From NCBI GenBank assembly GCA_012656075.1, contig JAAKBF010000382.1, positions 1 through 64,000 on the forward strand: a stretch of 64,000 nt of DNA, in the 5' to 3' direction. The notes beneath the pieces were generated by a model. It did not search any database. It was not told where the DNA came from and saw nothing but the letters and a program-made list of their open reading frames with translations. Position 1 is the first letter of the stretch. Each line of letters opens with the position of its first letter. This document shows, one piece after another, positions 23,460 to 35,283 of the stretch. The stretch comes from Phytophthora hibernalis (Eukaryota; Oomycota; Peronosporomycetes; Peronosporales; Peronosporaceae). The position numbers and the translations under genes were made by a program.

Positions 23460-23798
23460 AATCCGCCCATTAGTTGGAAGAACCATCAACGTGCTCAATC
23501 TGGTACTGTAGTCCTGTCAGAGACATTGCCCAGCGTTGCAATTTACCACGCACATGGCTCTTCACTTAGCGAATACGTAGATACGGTTCTTGTGGTCACA
23601 ATAGAGGTGGAATCCATTACCACGAACGAGTAGGTAAGTGAGGTTCCGCGCCGCCCAAATGATGGGGTAAGCCTCCTTTTCATTGATGCTCCAGCGCTTT
23701 GCAGTCTCATCAAACTTGCCACTCTTGCACACCAACAGCTCGTGTTGTTGTTCAGTCACTGCCATCCCATCAACCCAATCACGAACTTGGGTAACCAC
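23460..23798 (-). pseudogene. Gypsy RNase H domain
   Basis: The frame gives KRWSINEKEAYPIIWAARNL, then FHLYCDHKNRIYVF, the E and D motif regions of Ty3 RNase H. After a stop near 23,560 another frame continues with GKLQRWAMSLTGLQYQIEH and WADLLSRW, the usual end of the domain. The polyprotein ends here; integrase is absent. Confidence 0.8.
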
Positions 23799-23830
23799 TA
23801 GACCCCATCCGCGGTCTGAGGCATCCGACG

Positions 23831-25192
23831 TCAGTACGATCGATGCATCTGGCGCCGGATAGTGAAATGTCTGCGACGTAGCAAGTAGCTGACGGGCATT
23901 ATCAAATCCGCCGTGTCTTCGGTAAGCTGACCAGCAGCGAGTGACTTCGTGCGCCCAACCAATTTCAGCACAGCCTCGGGTTTATCATGGAAAGGCTGCA
24001 TCACGCGACTGTAATCCACGAGGAGTTCGCATCCACCCGGTTGCGCACAAGAACTGCAGATCGGAAGTAGTATATGGAAGTGGGAGCTGACGAAGACCAC
24101 TGAGTAATGGCAGACTCCAGCACCACTGTACACGCGTCCACACCACTTCGCCTGCTTGCAAAATAGAAAACTCTTCACCGCGCTCAACTCCAGGCCACTC
24201 TCACGAACGCGATCGAGGAAGCGACGCGGTGCAGCAATAAATTCCGCCGGTGTACGTGCGTAGAGCCAGATGTCATCGATCGATATCAACAGATAAGTAT
24301 GCAGCATGTCATCGACAACCACGTTCATCTGGTTATGGAAATGCAGCGAAGAATCCATCGCTGCCTGTGAAACCCGGTTCGGCGTCCACACACCTTCGCC
24401 GGTGATGAAACGCATCGGTTCTTGACTGTCTCCGGCTAGGTATAGCTGCGAAAACCCACTCGGCATGTCAAAGCCGCCGAATCCGTAAGCTCCATCCACA
24501 CTCTCGGACGGAGCGGTCAAGTCAGATTTAGTACCAGCGATAGGGATCGTCGCCGCGTTCACCGGTCGATAGTCGATCGTCAAACGAAACTCGTTGGGTC
24601 AGTTTGCTTTGGGCACCGGAACTGCAGCACAATCCCACAGACTCATTTTGTTCCGACGAACAAAACCCATCTTCTCCTGGAGCCGGACGTGTTCACGGAG
24701 AAACGTTCTCTGTGCCGCGGAGTACCATCGAGGGCGAGCCTGAAAAGGATTAGCGTCAGCCCGGAGCGTGATACGCAGCGGCTTGACATCCGCCGGCGGA
24801 TCAGCAAGGAGATCAATTCGAAAGGCGGCTTCGTACTCGAATACAGCCTCTCGTAGGAAGTGCAAGTACTCCTTGTCAAAACCGTTGTCGCCGACTGTGA
24901 CCACCATGTTCTCCAGCTTTGCCTGAATTTCCGACGAAGGCACCACTTCAGGAATTCCCAAGTCAAAAGGGTCGACGTCTGCAGCCGGATGCCCAGCCGC
25001 CTGTTGTGACAATTGGTCGTTTACATCAATGCCCAGCGCCTTCAGCGAGTCGTTGCCGATAATGAAGTATTCCTCCGGATTCCTCATCACATTGCAGTAC
25101 ACCTCGGACAAATGGACCTGCCCAGCAGCAGTCTGAAGGAGTAAATCCAAAGTGACGGCTTCCCGACACAACCGTATTGTCTCCAGCAGCAT
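23831..25192 (-). pseudogene. Gypsy reverse transcriptase
   Basis: The connector and fingers region (24,599-25,192) contains ITLRADANPFQARPRWYS and KMGFVRRNKMSLWDCAAV, typical of Ty3/Gypsy RT entry. After a short gap the palm region reads MTIDYRPVNAATIP, then FGGFDMPSGFSQL and LISIDDIWLYA. The last is the catalytic Y/F-x-D-D box with the first residue changed to Ile. Frameshifts separate the two halves. The domain would copy retrotransposon RNA into DNA. Confidence 0.85.
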
Positions 25193-25415
25193 TCTTCTCT
25201 TCCACCGAGGGTAAGGTTACAACCTGAACTGTTGCTCCAAGACCCGCGAGATCGTCTAAGCACTGACGAGGTATGTATGTCTCATCGGAGCCAGTATCTG
25301 CCAGGTATGGGATCGTCAGAAGGTTGCTCACCAAGACTTCTCCTGGTGCAGGCGCTTCTCCAATCCTCTTAACACGACCACGCGCTGCATCGCGAATATC
25401 CTTCATCTTCTCCAC
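25026..25415 (-). pseudogene. Gypsy aspartic protease domain
   Basis: The frame carries LADTGSDETYIPRQ, the D-T-G active site of retropepsins, and a downstream Gly-rich stretch (AAGDNTVVSGS). It sits between the zinc knuckle and RT as expected. It processes the Gag-Pol polyprotein in active elements. A frameshift near 25,190 separates it from the connecting region in the neighbouring frame. Confidence 0.75.
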
Positions 25416-25429
25416 AGCGCGCGTTTGTC

Positions 25430-26709
25430 ATCGTCGGTAGCGATAGGACAGTCCCTCAACCAATGAGGGCCTTGGCAGTGCCAACAGGCAGGCGAAATTT
25501 CCTGTCGTGCTTTGTTGGGTCTTTAGCCAGATCCGGAACCACCGTTACTGCTGCTAGCACTACCGTGTGCCAATGGTGTTCGTTCCCGACTTGCTGTTGC
25601 TGCGATCAGTCGGCTTTTCCTTCTTGGAGTTGGAATAGTTCGACTTGACCTTCTGCTCTTGTGCTAACGCGTGATACTTGTGTTGCGCACGAGCTTTCTC
25701 GTTAATGATGCCAAACAGAGTGAATTCGTTGCGCTTGGCTTCGCGACATTCTTACTTCACGTGGCGCCGAACATCATCTCGAAGCATTTTGGGCTCCAAG
25801 TTGTCGATGAACACGGTGCAACGAAGTTTCATCCGATCGTTGTACCCACCGTCGGCGAGGTTATCTACACCGATGATTTAGCTGAGTCCATTCTCCTTGA
25901 TGAGGGTCGCGAAGTCACGATAGTACTTGAGCACTCTGGCATCAATGTCATCTTCGTGGAGGTCGACCTTCAACATTTGTCGAAAGAAATCGTCGAGGTC
26001 GGAGACTTGAGCATTCTGCACCGACCCGAGCTTTGCGTCAATCAAAGAGACCAATTCTTTACTGGTCATGTCGTCGACGGCCTTCCGCAATTGGTAGTGG
26101 CACAGTACTTTGAGCAGCTCCGGATCAATACAGGTCTTGACCGGACGAACAGCAACTTTCAGCCGTTCCTCACACTCCATACAACGTTGGCGAACAATAC
26201 CCACGTACTGCTCCCACCTCCTCTTCCAGCTGACGACCGCATCCTAGCCAACTTGGGAGCTTGAACGAACTCGAACAACGGTTGGTGAACATTCTGCATC
26301 ACAGCGTCTCCATCTGCGTCGAACCGAGCTTCGTTCTCTTGCATCTTCTTGCGGTCCTAAGAGGACTAAAGTTAACTTTGAGTCAAGTTCCGCTTGTGCT
26401 GCTTGTTGCTTGCGAGGTAAATGCGAAAGTCAGATTGCTGAACTTGCCTAATCTGCCTACGATCTCTCCTACTGTCCTGACAACGGTTGGTCCTTGAAAG
26501 ACCAGCAGCAAGGTTGCAGATCTCACCGTGGTTGCGGTTGTCGTCTTGATTCCAGATAGCCATGTGGCAGCTGAAGATGTAACTCGGGCTGTTCTTTTGC
26601 CTACAACACCGTGATCAGCATGTTCACTGCATTCGACGCTAAGAGCAGCAACGTGGGGTTTTTCTTTGTTGAGACTTGTTCGACAGTAAATAGCGTCATC
26701 GTCATCCAA
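25430..26709 (-). pseudogene. Gypsy gag with zinc knuckle
   Basis: The capsid-like region around 25,878-26,204 is helical (LRKAVDDMTSKELVSLID), preceded by a poorly kept N-terminal part up to 26,709. Near 25,440-25,490 the minus strand reads CWHCQGPHWLRDC, a CCHC knuckle with CX2CX4HX4C spacing. In the family, Gag packages the RNA and forms the particle. A frameshifted stretch lies between capsid and knuckle. Confidence 0.7.
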
Positions 26710-26989
26710 GCTTTACACGATGCAACACGAGAGACAAGTAGATAGCCTTGTTCTCTGAAATTTATTTCAGAGTATATCAATGATCCAATTTTAAAAAAGC
26801 ATGATTGCCAAAAATCACAAATATCGACATCACAACACGCACCAGCTCAACAGCTCATCTCCAAATCTAATAAACCCTCAAGAACGGACAAAATTACATG
26901 TCAATTTTTGCTTTTGGTCAGATTCTTCTCATAATCCTATTTCAACTTGCTACCTTTAGAGATCCCGAGCCAAACTCACTACACTCACT

Positions 26990-28379
26990 AGTCGTTATCA
27001 CGGTTGGAAAATATGTTTGCACAGCCAATAAGATCAAACCTTCATCTACCGTCTTTTTCAACTCATACCTTCCAGCAAAAAGGAGCAGGAGGTGAAAATT
27101 TGACCTGATTGGTTGTGTGTTTGTTGGAGAGGAAGGCAAGCAAAAGCAGATCTCCTCCACTCGTGGCACTTGTGTTCCAAGATGGTGGAGTATAGAAGAA
27201 GAGTATTGTGAGTCCCAGCTATATTTGGATATCTGGGGTGATTGGCCAAGTCGCCGCGAAATCGACCGTCCAATCTGATTGGACAAAAATAAATGCACAG
27301 CATCCGTCACACAACTCATGGTCGGTGGATGAACAGGACCTGGGGGACGAACTTGAACATGAAGACGCGGAAGATTACGGCGACTTTGAGTGTGGCGATG
27401 AAGATGAAGGTCGCTTGATCTTCACCTCGTCGGTAGCTGTTCGGAACGATGACCACGAGTGAGGCTATGAAGTCTCAGCGCGAATCTCAGGTGAAGAAAC
27501 AGAGGAGGAGGCAGCGCCTACGCAAGAAGCTCACCCCGGAATCGAGACGGCAACAGAGAAGGCGGCTGAACGCTTGTGTCGAGGTGATTGTTAAGGGACT
27601 CAACAAGCGGAGCTGATCGATGTGAAGACAGAACAAGATGAGGTTGATCAGTCTGGCGATGACAAGCAAATAACCGATCAAGCTCCGAGCAACAAGAAGT
27701 CGGAGCAGCCTTTGGAGGGGAAGCGGTGGAGGACGACGCGTCGGTGGTGATGGCAGTGGCCGTGCACGACGACGATCTGAGGGTGGAAGTGGTAGAGGTG
27801 CACACCATGATAATGTCGCAGTACGAGCAGCAGAAGTCGCAGCTCGAGCCGATCACGAAGCTAGATGAGAGGGACCCGACGCCGCTACTGCAGCGCTCGC
27901 ACACAAAGGTTCTGTCGTCTGGTGATAACTACGAACATTAGCTCATCCAGCAGATGCAGAATCTGCACAACGTGGTGGAGTCGACGTACCAAGTCGACCG
28001 AGCGAACACTGAGGCGGCGTTCAAGGAGCGCGACAGCGGCCACCCCGCCAAGGGGTCACCCAGTGACGAGACCGGATCGCTCCGCGGTGTGCGGACATTT
28101 TCGCAGTCGTTCGCCTTTGATGTGGTAGGTCAAGGTAGTGTTGCGACTGACGACCATCACTCCCACTTCATACAATTACAGAGGGAGGTCGATTGTCTGG
28201 CGATTGATTGCACCAACCGCCTTGTCTAATTTTGAGTATAACCCACAATAGACCCTGCTAGAATTCAAGCGTTCAGGAGACTGACCGGAGGGAGCATGGC
28301 CCTCAGTTGAAAGTTGAAGGTTTGATTTAATTGGTTGGTGATACATACTTGCACTTTCTTTCCAACCGTGATAACCACT
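26990..28379 (+). mobile_element. nested inverted-repeat DNA element N1
   Basis: The left end AGTCGTTATCACGGTTGG and the right end (reverse complement AGTGGTTATCACGGTTGG) form ~55-bp imperfect terminal inverted repeats. A 3-bp ACT flanks both sides. The interior on the plus strand encodes hydrophilic fragments: an acidic one (DELEHEDAEDYGDFECGDED) at 27,208-27,462, a basic one (KKQRRRQRLRKKL) near 27,495 and another at 27,726-27,941. A helical piece (QQMQNLHNVVESTYQVDRA) lies near 27,945. No transposase is recognised, so it is probably non-autonomous with captured or unknown coding sequence. Confidence 0.7.
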
Positions 28380-28910
28380 ACTAATAAAGTCAAAAAGCCT
28401 GTGGCGTGCTATATAGTTCAATATTCACGCAACATCTATGAAAGTTTCCTTCCAATTATAACAATAGAAGCCAGCTCCATCGACCGCACTATATTCACTT
28501 TGCTATTTTGTAGCGGCTAGCTCGTATACCGGTACGTGCAACCAGGATATGAACATGCTCAAGACAACACGGCTGGGACTCTGTAGAGCACACATCGCGA
28601 CGTGGGTGGTTCTGTTGTCCGGCAGAATTATACATTTTCAACGCTAAACTAGGAAACTACACGCACTCAATTAGCAGCCCTCCGTGGATATGTATCAACC
28701 TGAGTATCTTGATGAAACGTAATTACAATTCACCGCTCCTCTTGTTCGTCTCCCTATGCTGGACCACCACGATTTTATAACCCATACTTCTAAAAGCAAT
28801 TACAACATTTGGCGTACTGGTAGCTTCCAAATGGCGGGATCCAAGCGGCGAGCCTCCGCAAACGCGGTGAAAGCCTCAACTGTAGAAACATGATGCCAAT
28901 ACGTGTTTTA

Positions 28911-30612
28911 ACCCCCGGTACTATGGCTTGATAAGGCAGCATGTGACAATTATCACATGCTTGATATTAAGCAAGGGAATCGACAAGGACTGGACATTTG
29001 AGTCGAAATAGTCCGCGATGTACAGGGCTTGGGGTACCAACCGTCAAAAGAAAGGTCAATGTATCCACTCCCTGTCATGGCCAGTACACCGATTTCCCAC
29101 GTTTTGGTGGCTGACAGCCGTCAGTGTGCATTCCAGAATTCGCTAAGTGGCGTGAACATGCTGTCGCGTCGCGTGAGATGCCGCGAGGCCGAGGCGTTCG
29201 TTCGTTCGCCGCGTAGAGGAGAGGACAAGTGACGTTCGAGAGAGGCTTATTCGCGAGCATGGCACGTATGTCAGCAGTACAAGGAACCACGACGATGACA
29301 TCAGCGAGTAGAAGGAAGAGGAGAAGGAGGTATCGCCGATCGACGCCCAGTAGACTATCACAGCTGACGATGACCGCTCGCGATAGTGCGGTTGCAAGCT
29401 ACCAGAAGAAAGGAGAATAATCGGCCTTTACGACCTCCTGGCGAAGATGCCAAGACTGATTGAGAAGGACCCCGCTGCAGCGCTGAATGGTGAGGGACTG
29501 GCGGAAATGTTAAACCAGATGAATCCCACACGGACAAAATCTTCTACCCGAGGAAACCATTAGCTCAAGATGGACAACAAGTGAGTTGAAGTAGATGGAT
29601 TTCTCTATCGACACCAGCGGCAGTTCAAGGTATACACTATCCTCACGACAGTTAGGTACACTCTCCAAGAGACACTATTTTACTGTCCAAATTGATGCAA
29701 ATGCTCTGAGCGGCAAGTGCATATTGCTTGTCATCCAACATGTTAACGTCGAAATAATACTTGATATCATGCTAGTATGTACTTGTGTGCTCAGGGTGTC
29801 AAGGACACTACCCCAACAACAATTCCACCTGCTACCCAATTTGGCATCAGCTTGGGCACAATGGGACCGAGCGCCTGACGCATCATTCGGACCGCAGCAT
29901 CCAGGTGAGAGCGCTTGTAAAGAATCATACACGTTCTGGAGAAGCGGACGAGAATGAAGACAAGTACGCTGACGGACAGAGTGATCTCCTTGCTGTTGGA
30001 GTTGGAAAAGCGGACGTCGTAGCTAATAAGGAGGAGGAAGAGCGTGCCCATATTGATGGTGATGAAGACGCCGTTGCTGCTGCGGAGAAGGATGTCAGTG
30101 TTGCTGAGGATAAAGACGACGCCGCTGCTGAGGATACGGAGGACGTCGCTGCTCAGATGAAGGAAGAGGTTGCTAGCACTTACGGAGAGGTGGATGCCTT
30201 AGTAAATGAAGAAGAGCCAACTGACGGTGATACTCAGTAGTAACAGAAGCAGGGATGTCTGCGAGTAATCGTCAAGTAATGCTTGCGTTTCCCTCGTTTT
30301 CTTTTCAAGTTCAATACTCATATTCGCATTCGCAGTCGTTGTGCACGCGTCAAGCAACGAAGAAAAGTCACTCCCAGAAAAAGGGCCAAAACCACATCCG
30401 CTACATCAAGCGTGATGCCCACATATATCCCTGATGACGCTTGATATGCACCATAATCGGTGCTGTTTGTAATACTTTGCCCCTAGATACGGATGCTGTT
30501 CTTTTTTCGCCAATAAAAAATTCAAGTCTAGGCTTTCTTTAACATGCTTGATATCAAGCATGTGAAAAATAGTCCGTGCATCTAAGATTTGACGTCGTAC
30601 CGGGGTTACTCC
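28911..30612 (+). mobile_element. nested inverted-repeat DNA element N2
   Basis: The left end reads TTAACCCCCGGTAC and the right end GTACCGGGGTTA, with CACATGCTTGATAT-like subterminal sequence near both ends (about 28,955 and 30,545). The empty site is seen in repeat X copy 2. Flanking TA or TTA may be the target duplication. An interior plus-strand frame near 29,410-29,570 reads LYDLLAKMPRLIEKDPAAAL. Another open frame (29,785-30,240) is an acidic Ala/Asp/Glu-rich protein of unknown role. No transposase was recognised. Confidence 0.65.
29785..30240 (+). CDS. acidic Ala/Asp/Glu-rich protein in element N2
   Basis: A 151-codon open frame whose last two thirds are dominated by Asp, Glu, Ala and Val (DEDAVAAAEKDVSVAED). 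It has no hydrophobic core, signal peptide or known motif, and looks disordered. The compositional bias means the open frame alone is weak evidence. It may be the 3' exon of a longer gene carried by the element. Confidence 0.3.
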   Translation: MCSGCQGHYPNNNSTCYPIWHQLGHNGTERLTHHSDRSIQVRALVKNHTRSGEADENEDKYADGQSDLLAVGVGKADVVANKEEEERAHIDGDEDAVAAAEKDVSVAEDKDDAAAEDTEDVAAQMKEEVASTYGEVDALVNEEEPTDGDTQ

Positions 30613-30650
30613 ACCATTTCATTCGAATTTCAGAGCTCGCCCGGGCGCTA

Positions 30651-30934
30651 TTATAGCCTTGTTTACAATGTGAATCGTTGACTTCCACCATAAATCGACT
30701 TCAGGAACAATTGGCGAATTGTCATGCTCAGTTCTAATAGAAGGGTTTTTAAATACCTCAGTGCAAGCAAACAGAAAACAAAACCAAAGACAAAGATTGC
30801 GTTGCAGTTCACTGTTGTATTAACGTCGTCAACGCATGGAAACCATCTGGATTAAAACAAATAGAACACAAAGCGGGCCGACAGCCCGCGAACCAATAAC
30901 ACGTACATGTACTATTGTATTGTAATCCGGACGT
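30651..30934. other. short spacer between repeat X and the hAT element
   Basis: No gene or recognisable repeat seen. Confidence 0.4.
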
Positions 30935-30942
30935 ATTGTGAA

Positions 30943-32226
30943 CAGGGATTGATAGTCAAATGACATATTAATATGTTTGAATATTTTCGAATATTCGAAT
31001 GAATATTAATATTCATATTTGATCTGGTTCGCCCATATCAATATAATAACTCGAATGAGGTCGACGGGCGGAGGTCATATTAATATATTTGAATACAAAT
31101 GAATATTTATTAGTATCTGACACACAAACTGCACGCTTGCCTATAACAACGTTTCCTTTTGGGTTTCCTTTCCAGTGTTCTCGTTTCCGCTGCTGTTTCC
31201 ACTTATTTTAGAAGAAGCCGCAGCGATGCAATGTGCTCAAGTCCCAGAGATCGATGTCATGGAGGAGTCCGTCGAACAAAATGCATCGTTTGTGTAGCTA
31301 TGGTGTTCGAAATGACTTGCGACTATCTGCTAAGTAAGGTTTTGTATCTTATCGTTATTCCCTTCAGTAATACAAGGGTGCGCTTTCATTTCTTGCTTTG
31401 TTTGAACAACTTTTGCAGCGAAAACTGCGCCAAACGTTAAACGAACTCAAAATTAAAGACAAAAGGAAACAGCGACCACGAAACCTTTTGGTTGACAAGA
31501 ACGGCACACCAGATTTAGGCTAGAGCAGACTAAGCCTATGACTTTAATTACACTAGAATACTTGTATTTCCGATCACCGCCGAAGTATGAATAAATGGCG
31601 GGTTCTTACAGACAAATAACGTACTCTTTCCTGACGTGCGGCATCGTAGGGGCAATCGAGCAGTTCATTGTGGAATATGAGCCGAGGCTTGACGTGCACT
31701 GCGAAGAAGTTCTCTGAGAGACTAGCCCTGAGAGATGTGGTGGGCGGGTTACGAGCTACGAGCTGGTCGCTGGACTCTCGATGCTGCTCGGCCTGTTCTG
31801 TCTGTACCTGCACTTCCTAAATGAACTCTCGCTATCTAGGTTTCTTCGACGAGCAGCAGATGCTAACTTCGTCCAGGTATTCTTGTCTGCTTGGCTTGTT
31901 GTATCGTTAGTCTTCTGAACTTTTCACTTGTCCTGTACTCGGCCTTCTCAGGAAACCGGAGTATCCCTTTACTGCGCTTATCTTTGCTGCACTTCATTCC
32001 GCACCGCTTTGCTGCGTCCGAATACTTCACAGTTCTTCGATGTAGCCATCTTAACACATCTCCTGAAATGCACTAAGTACGATTGAATACGGGTATTAAT
32101 ACGATCAAATATTAATATTCATTCAAGCGAGCTGAAATGAATGAATATGAATATTCGTATTCATATTCGATTCTGAAAGCAATATGAATATACAATCATC
32201 CAAAATCAAATTACTATCAATCCCTG
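30943..32226. mobile_element. hAT-type DNA transposon, non-autonomous, with 8-bp target duplication
   Basis: The ends are short inverted repeats, CAGGGATTGATAGT on the left and ACTATCAATCCCTG on the right. They are flanked by a perfect 8-bp direct repeat ATTGTGAA at 30,935-30,942 and 32,227-32,234. A CAGGG-type terminus with an 8-bp duplication is the hAT hallmark. Subterminal regions at 30,963-31,120 and 32,080-32,195 are packed with AATATTCATATT-like motifs, as in hAT transposase-binding regions. The interior has short frames but no hAT transposase or dimerisation domain, so movement would have needed a partner. Confidence 0.88.
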
Positions 32227-32425
32227 ATTGTGAACCTTGGTGCGCAATCTTCTACGCACTGCCCTATCCGATAATAGCAGATCGACCACTAATTGCTACA
32301 GTTATCGGATACCGTCGCACGGATGACGCTTCGGGCTTGATGGCAGCATGCCCGCTGCTTCTGCCTCCTCCTCGGGTTCTCGTCACAAATCCGGTCGCCG
32401 AGCGACTGCCAACGATTTCCGATCA

Positions 32426-34138
32426 TCAGCCACTGGTAGCCTCCAGCTGACAGCGGATCACCTCAAACCAATACTCATCATGCTTAACCTGAAGTGGTTT
32501 CTCAGACGCTGCTCCTTGCGGCCATGGTACTTCAGGGTTCATAAATGGTGGATATCTGTTGACACCATCCCTTCCCGACCAATCGAAATCGATCAAAACG
32601 ACTCGGTTCTTGGACGTATCCCACATCACATTACACTCACGAAGATCGCCATGGACGAAAGATTCCTTTGCAAGGGTGCGTTTGATCTTGAGCAGCTGGA
32701 TACTGATCATCCCACCATTGCCGTCCAATTTGGCTTGACGGAGGGAAACCAACGGAAGTTGCTCCATAACGACGAACACCCAATCATTTGGCAAGGATTC
32801 ACAGTACAGTAGTTTGGGGGCAAATCCGGCCTCAAAACAATATTCATGAACTTCCTTCCCGTATCGCTTAGCGAACTTGACAATGACGTCGTTTTCACCA
32901 CGCGCGTTGAAAACGTACCGCTGAACGACTGTGAGATATTGAAATGAGATTGCTGATCCGTTGACTTCGACAGAATCTTTATACGGGAACCCCAAGCGAC
33001 TGATGTTAGTTGCAGGCGCGCGATTTTGACGGCTACCGGTACTACTGAGATCATTCGTCAGCTCTTGCAGAGCAGTCTTCAATGACGCGCACAACCGAGT
33101 CAACGACACCATCATTCTCTCGTTATCGAAGAAAAGCAGAGGGAAACTCGTAGCTAGCGGCTCACAAATCGCATCTTCGTCCCCCGTGTTTACGATTCCA
33201 AACACGCTCATGAGTGGTCCACAAATATCCACCAAGAAACACGGGAATTGACGGTCGACAACGTCTGGCAAGTTCTTGATGTAGTACGCGATATTTTGCA
33301 TTGTTGGATCCCCACCACCATCTCCTTTCTGGAGTTTGCATTCCAAATTAAGCAGCAGCGTCTCACCAAAACGATAGGAACCATCTGATACCGATCCATT
33401 GACAGTTGCCGGAGTAATCGTCGAGGCGGGACAGTCAGCGAGCAGATATTCTGTCAGCAGCCCCCGCGCCGTCTCCGCCAATTCTGCTTCGCTTTCGTAA
33501 GGAGCGGACATACCAAGACACAGCTGCCTCGCAAAGTTACAGTCTTTCTCGTCGAACTCGATCTGGTTGCAATTTTCCTCAAATCTGGCGAACGTTTTGT
33601 TCAAGAGCACAACAGGAATCGACGGTTTGGCGTCCGAATGTTCAACGCGATGGCACTCAATTTGGCCCTTGAATGATTTCAACCATTTCACCCAACCGTT
33701 TCTCCCCTTACACTTCGCAAACGAGGACGGCGTAATGTCCTCCTTCAGTTCAGCCAGCTTTCGCTTCTTGTTAGAGAGTAGCCTCGGTTGGAGGTTGCTC
33801 TTGCGGAGGGGGCACCACCAGCACGTGCACTTGGTCCTCACCCGGTTGAAAATTCTCTCCAAAGTTCTTGGCGTTCTTCAGCCACAGCAGGGGTTCATCT
33901 GCGCGAAGCCTCGCGGATGCCCATGCTCATCGAGCGTTACAGCTGTCACACCCGCCGCATCCAGCCAGTCATTCTCCGTCTTCGCCAGGAAGAGCTGCAG
34001 CTCATCAGCAGGAAACTGATACATCTTCTCCTTTTTGATCGCCTTCTTCAACACAGAAACCTTCTTGCCATCGTCGATCGTCACGTCAAACGTGCCTGCC
34101 TGGCCTACGATCGCACACTCCAACGAGATTTCCACCAT
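32426..34138 (-). CDS. CRN: Crinkler (CRN) effector with C-terminal kinase domain, copy II
   Basis: The start at 34,138 opens with MVEISLECAIVGQAGTF, the CRN N-terminal domain, and reaches LQLFLAK at about residues 47-53. DWLDAAG follows and then an HVLV motif near 33,820. The ~430-residue C-terminal part has VIVKFAKRYGKEVHEY (probable ATP-binding lysine), HGDLRECNVMW (catalytic loop with HGD for HRD) and LIDFDWSG (DFG-like). This is the pattern of CRN protein-kinase modules that act in the plant nucleus. A frameshift near 33,870 separates the N-terminal domain from the rest, in a region shared with copy III, so the gene may be inactive or carry a sequence error. It is followed upstream by a gene A fragment, not by a normal promoter neighbourhood. 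Confidence 0.88.
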
Positions 34139-34329
34139 CTTTCCTCCACGCGGCAGATTCTAGAATGAGGAAGAACGAGGAGAATTTCTGGGCGGAAAAG
34201 ACGGCGTGTCACATAGACTTCCAACCAATCATGAGACGCCACGCGTTGCGCTATTCCTTGCGGTAAAACCTGTTCTATGGAATATATCAGTGTTCCAAGA
34301 TCTATTAATAGGGACGCGCTCTCTCGCTC

Positions 34330-35280
34330 TCAGCTGGAACATCTCAGTCGTCGAGCAGCTATTACAGCTGCAGGACTTGCTGATGCATTTTGTCGGGTTT
34401 CACAGGTTCGAGCACACGCAAATTCGTACGTTCCGGGGTGATACACACACGAGTAGCGGTTGTTTTGCTCTTCGGAGTACTTCTGTCGGCACAACCGGCA
34501 CTGAAGGGCACGTCTCTGGTGATCGTGCATTATTGAAAGTCTCGATGGAATTATTGCTTCCTTGACCTCGCGGAGCAGACTTTGTTTCTGCAGCATAGGT
34601 GAGGTAGTAGTCATTGTGAGTTTCTGCTTCTGCAGCAGTAGTTCGTGCTTCATCTTGAAAGAAGCTCGCACTCTTGTTCTCTGTGTCCAAATCTTCGTCC
34701 ACCGATGAAACATCTCCTTTAGTAGTCGCTGCTGGGAATGGCCAAACATCAGTTTGCCCAGCTCGGCTCGCCGAAGTCGCATACGAAGTGCTCGACGACG
34801 TTTCCTCTGCAACACACTCACTTCCTTACTCTTGAAAACTCGTTCTTGCTCTAACTGCTTGATTTTAGACTCCAGCCGAACAATTTCGCGCTCACTGCAC
34901 TCTACCAACGCCCGTCGCACGATCGAATCGGTTAGCATCGCGAAGTACTCGGTATGAAGCCGATCACGGAGATAGGACGTTCTAAAGCGCTGCACTCGAT
35001 TGTGAAGCACTTCCGAGTCGATGGTAGCATTCAATTTGTGTACTCGTTTGTGCTTCAGCACGGCTTTCTCCTTATCCTGAATAGCACGAGAAAGCGATGT
35101 ATCTGCTTCTTCAATCCGCTTTCTGCACTTGTCAGCGTATTCTCTCTTGGACTTGGCATCATTAACAACATGCTCTCTCTCTTCTTGTATTCGTTTGACT
35201 TCAGGTTCCATTCTCTTTAGATTTTGTTCAAGTGGTAGCACTCGGTGTTCCCAGAAATTGGCTCTTTCAATAGCGTCCAT
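34330..35280 (-). pseudogene. gene A fragment beside CRN copy II
   Basis: An open stretch of 316 codons matches the 3' part of gene A: coiled coil from DAIERANFWEHRVLPLEQN to a CRLCRQKYSEEQ...HPGTY cysteine cluster. It then switches to unrelated residues just before the CRN promoter. It is the longest unbroken piece of this region among the copies. It starts abruptly at 35,280, where a piggyBac relic abuts, and lacks the rest of gene A. It is probably a hitchhiking duplication, not a functional gene. Confidence 0.7.
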
Positions 35281-35283
35281 TTA

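Larger units (their letters stand above)
23460..26709 (-). mobile_element. Ty3/Gypsy LTR retrotransposon, internal region
   Basis: The minus strand carries gag, a zinc knuckle, protease, reverse transcriptase and RNase H in the usual Ty3/Gypsy order, and is cut before any integrase. LTRs were not identified on either side. Frameshifts and stops between modules make it non-autonomous. Below 23,460 the sequence passes into unrelated DNA next to gene B. Confidence 0.85.
26745..30650 (+). mobile_element. dispersed repeat X, copy 1, carrying two nested elements
   Basis: Three separate blocks, about 26,745-26,989, 28,380-28,910 and 30,612-30,650, match consecutive parts of 41,838-42,730 in reverse complement. 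The two intervals between them are absent from that copy and have inverted-repeat ends, so they are nested insertions. The repeat X backbone itself, about 0.9 kb, shows no coding capacity. Confidence 0.8.

Noticed and set aside
31159..32057. hAT transposase inside the 30.9-32.2 kb element
   Set aside because: No hATC dimerisation or BED zinc-finger pattern could be read; only short frames.
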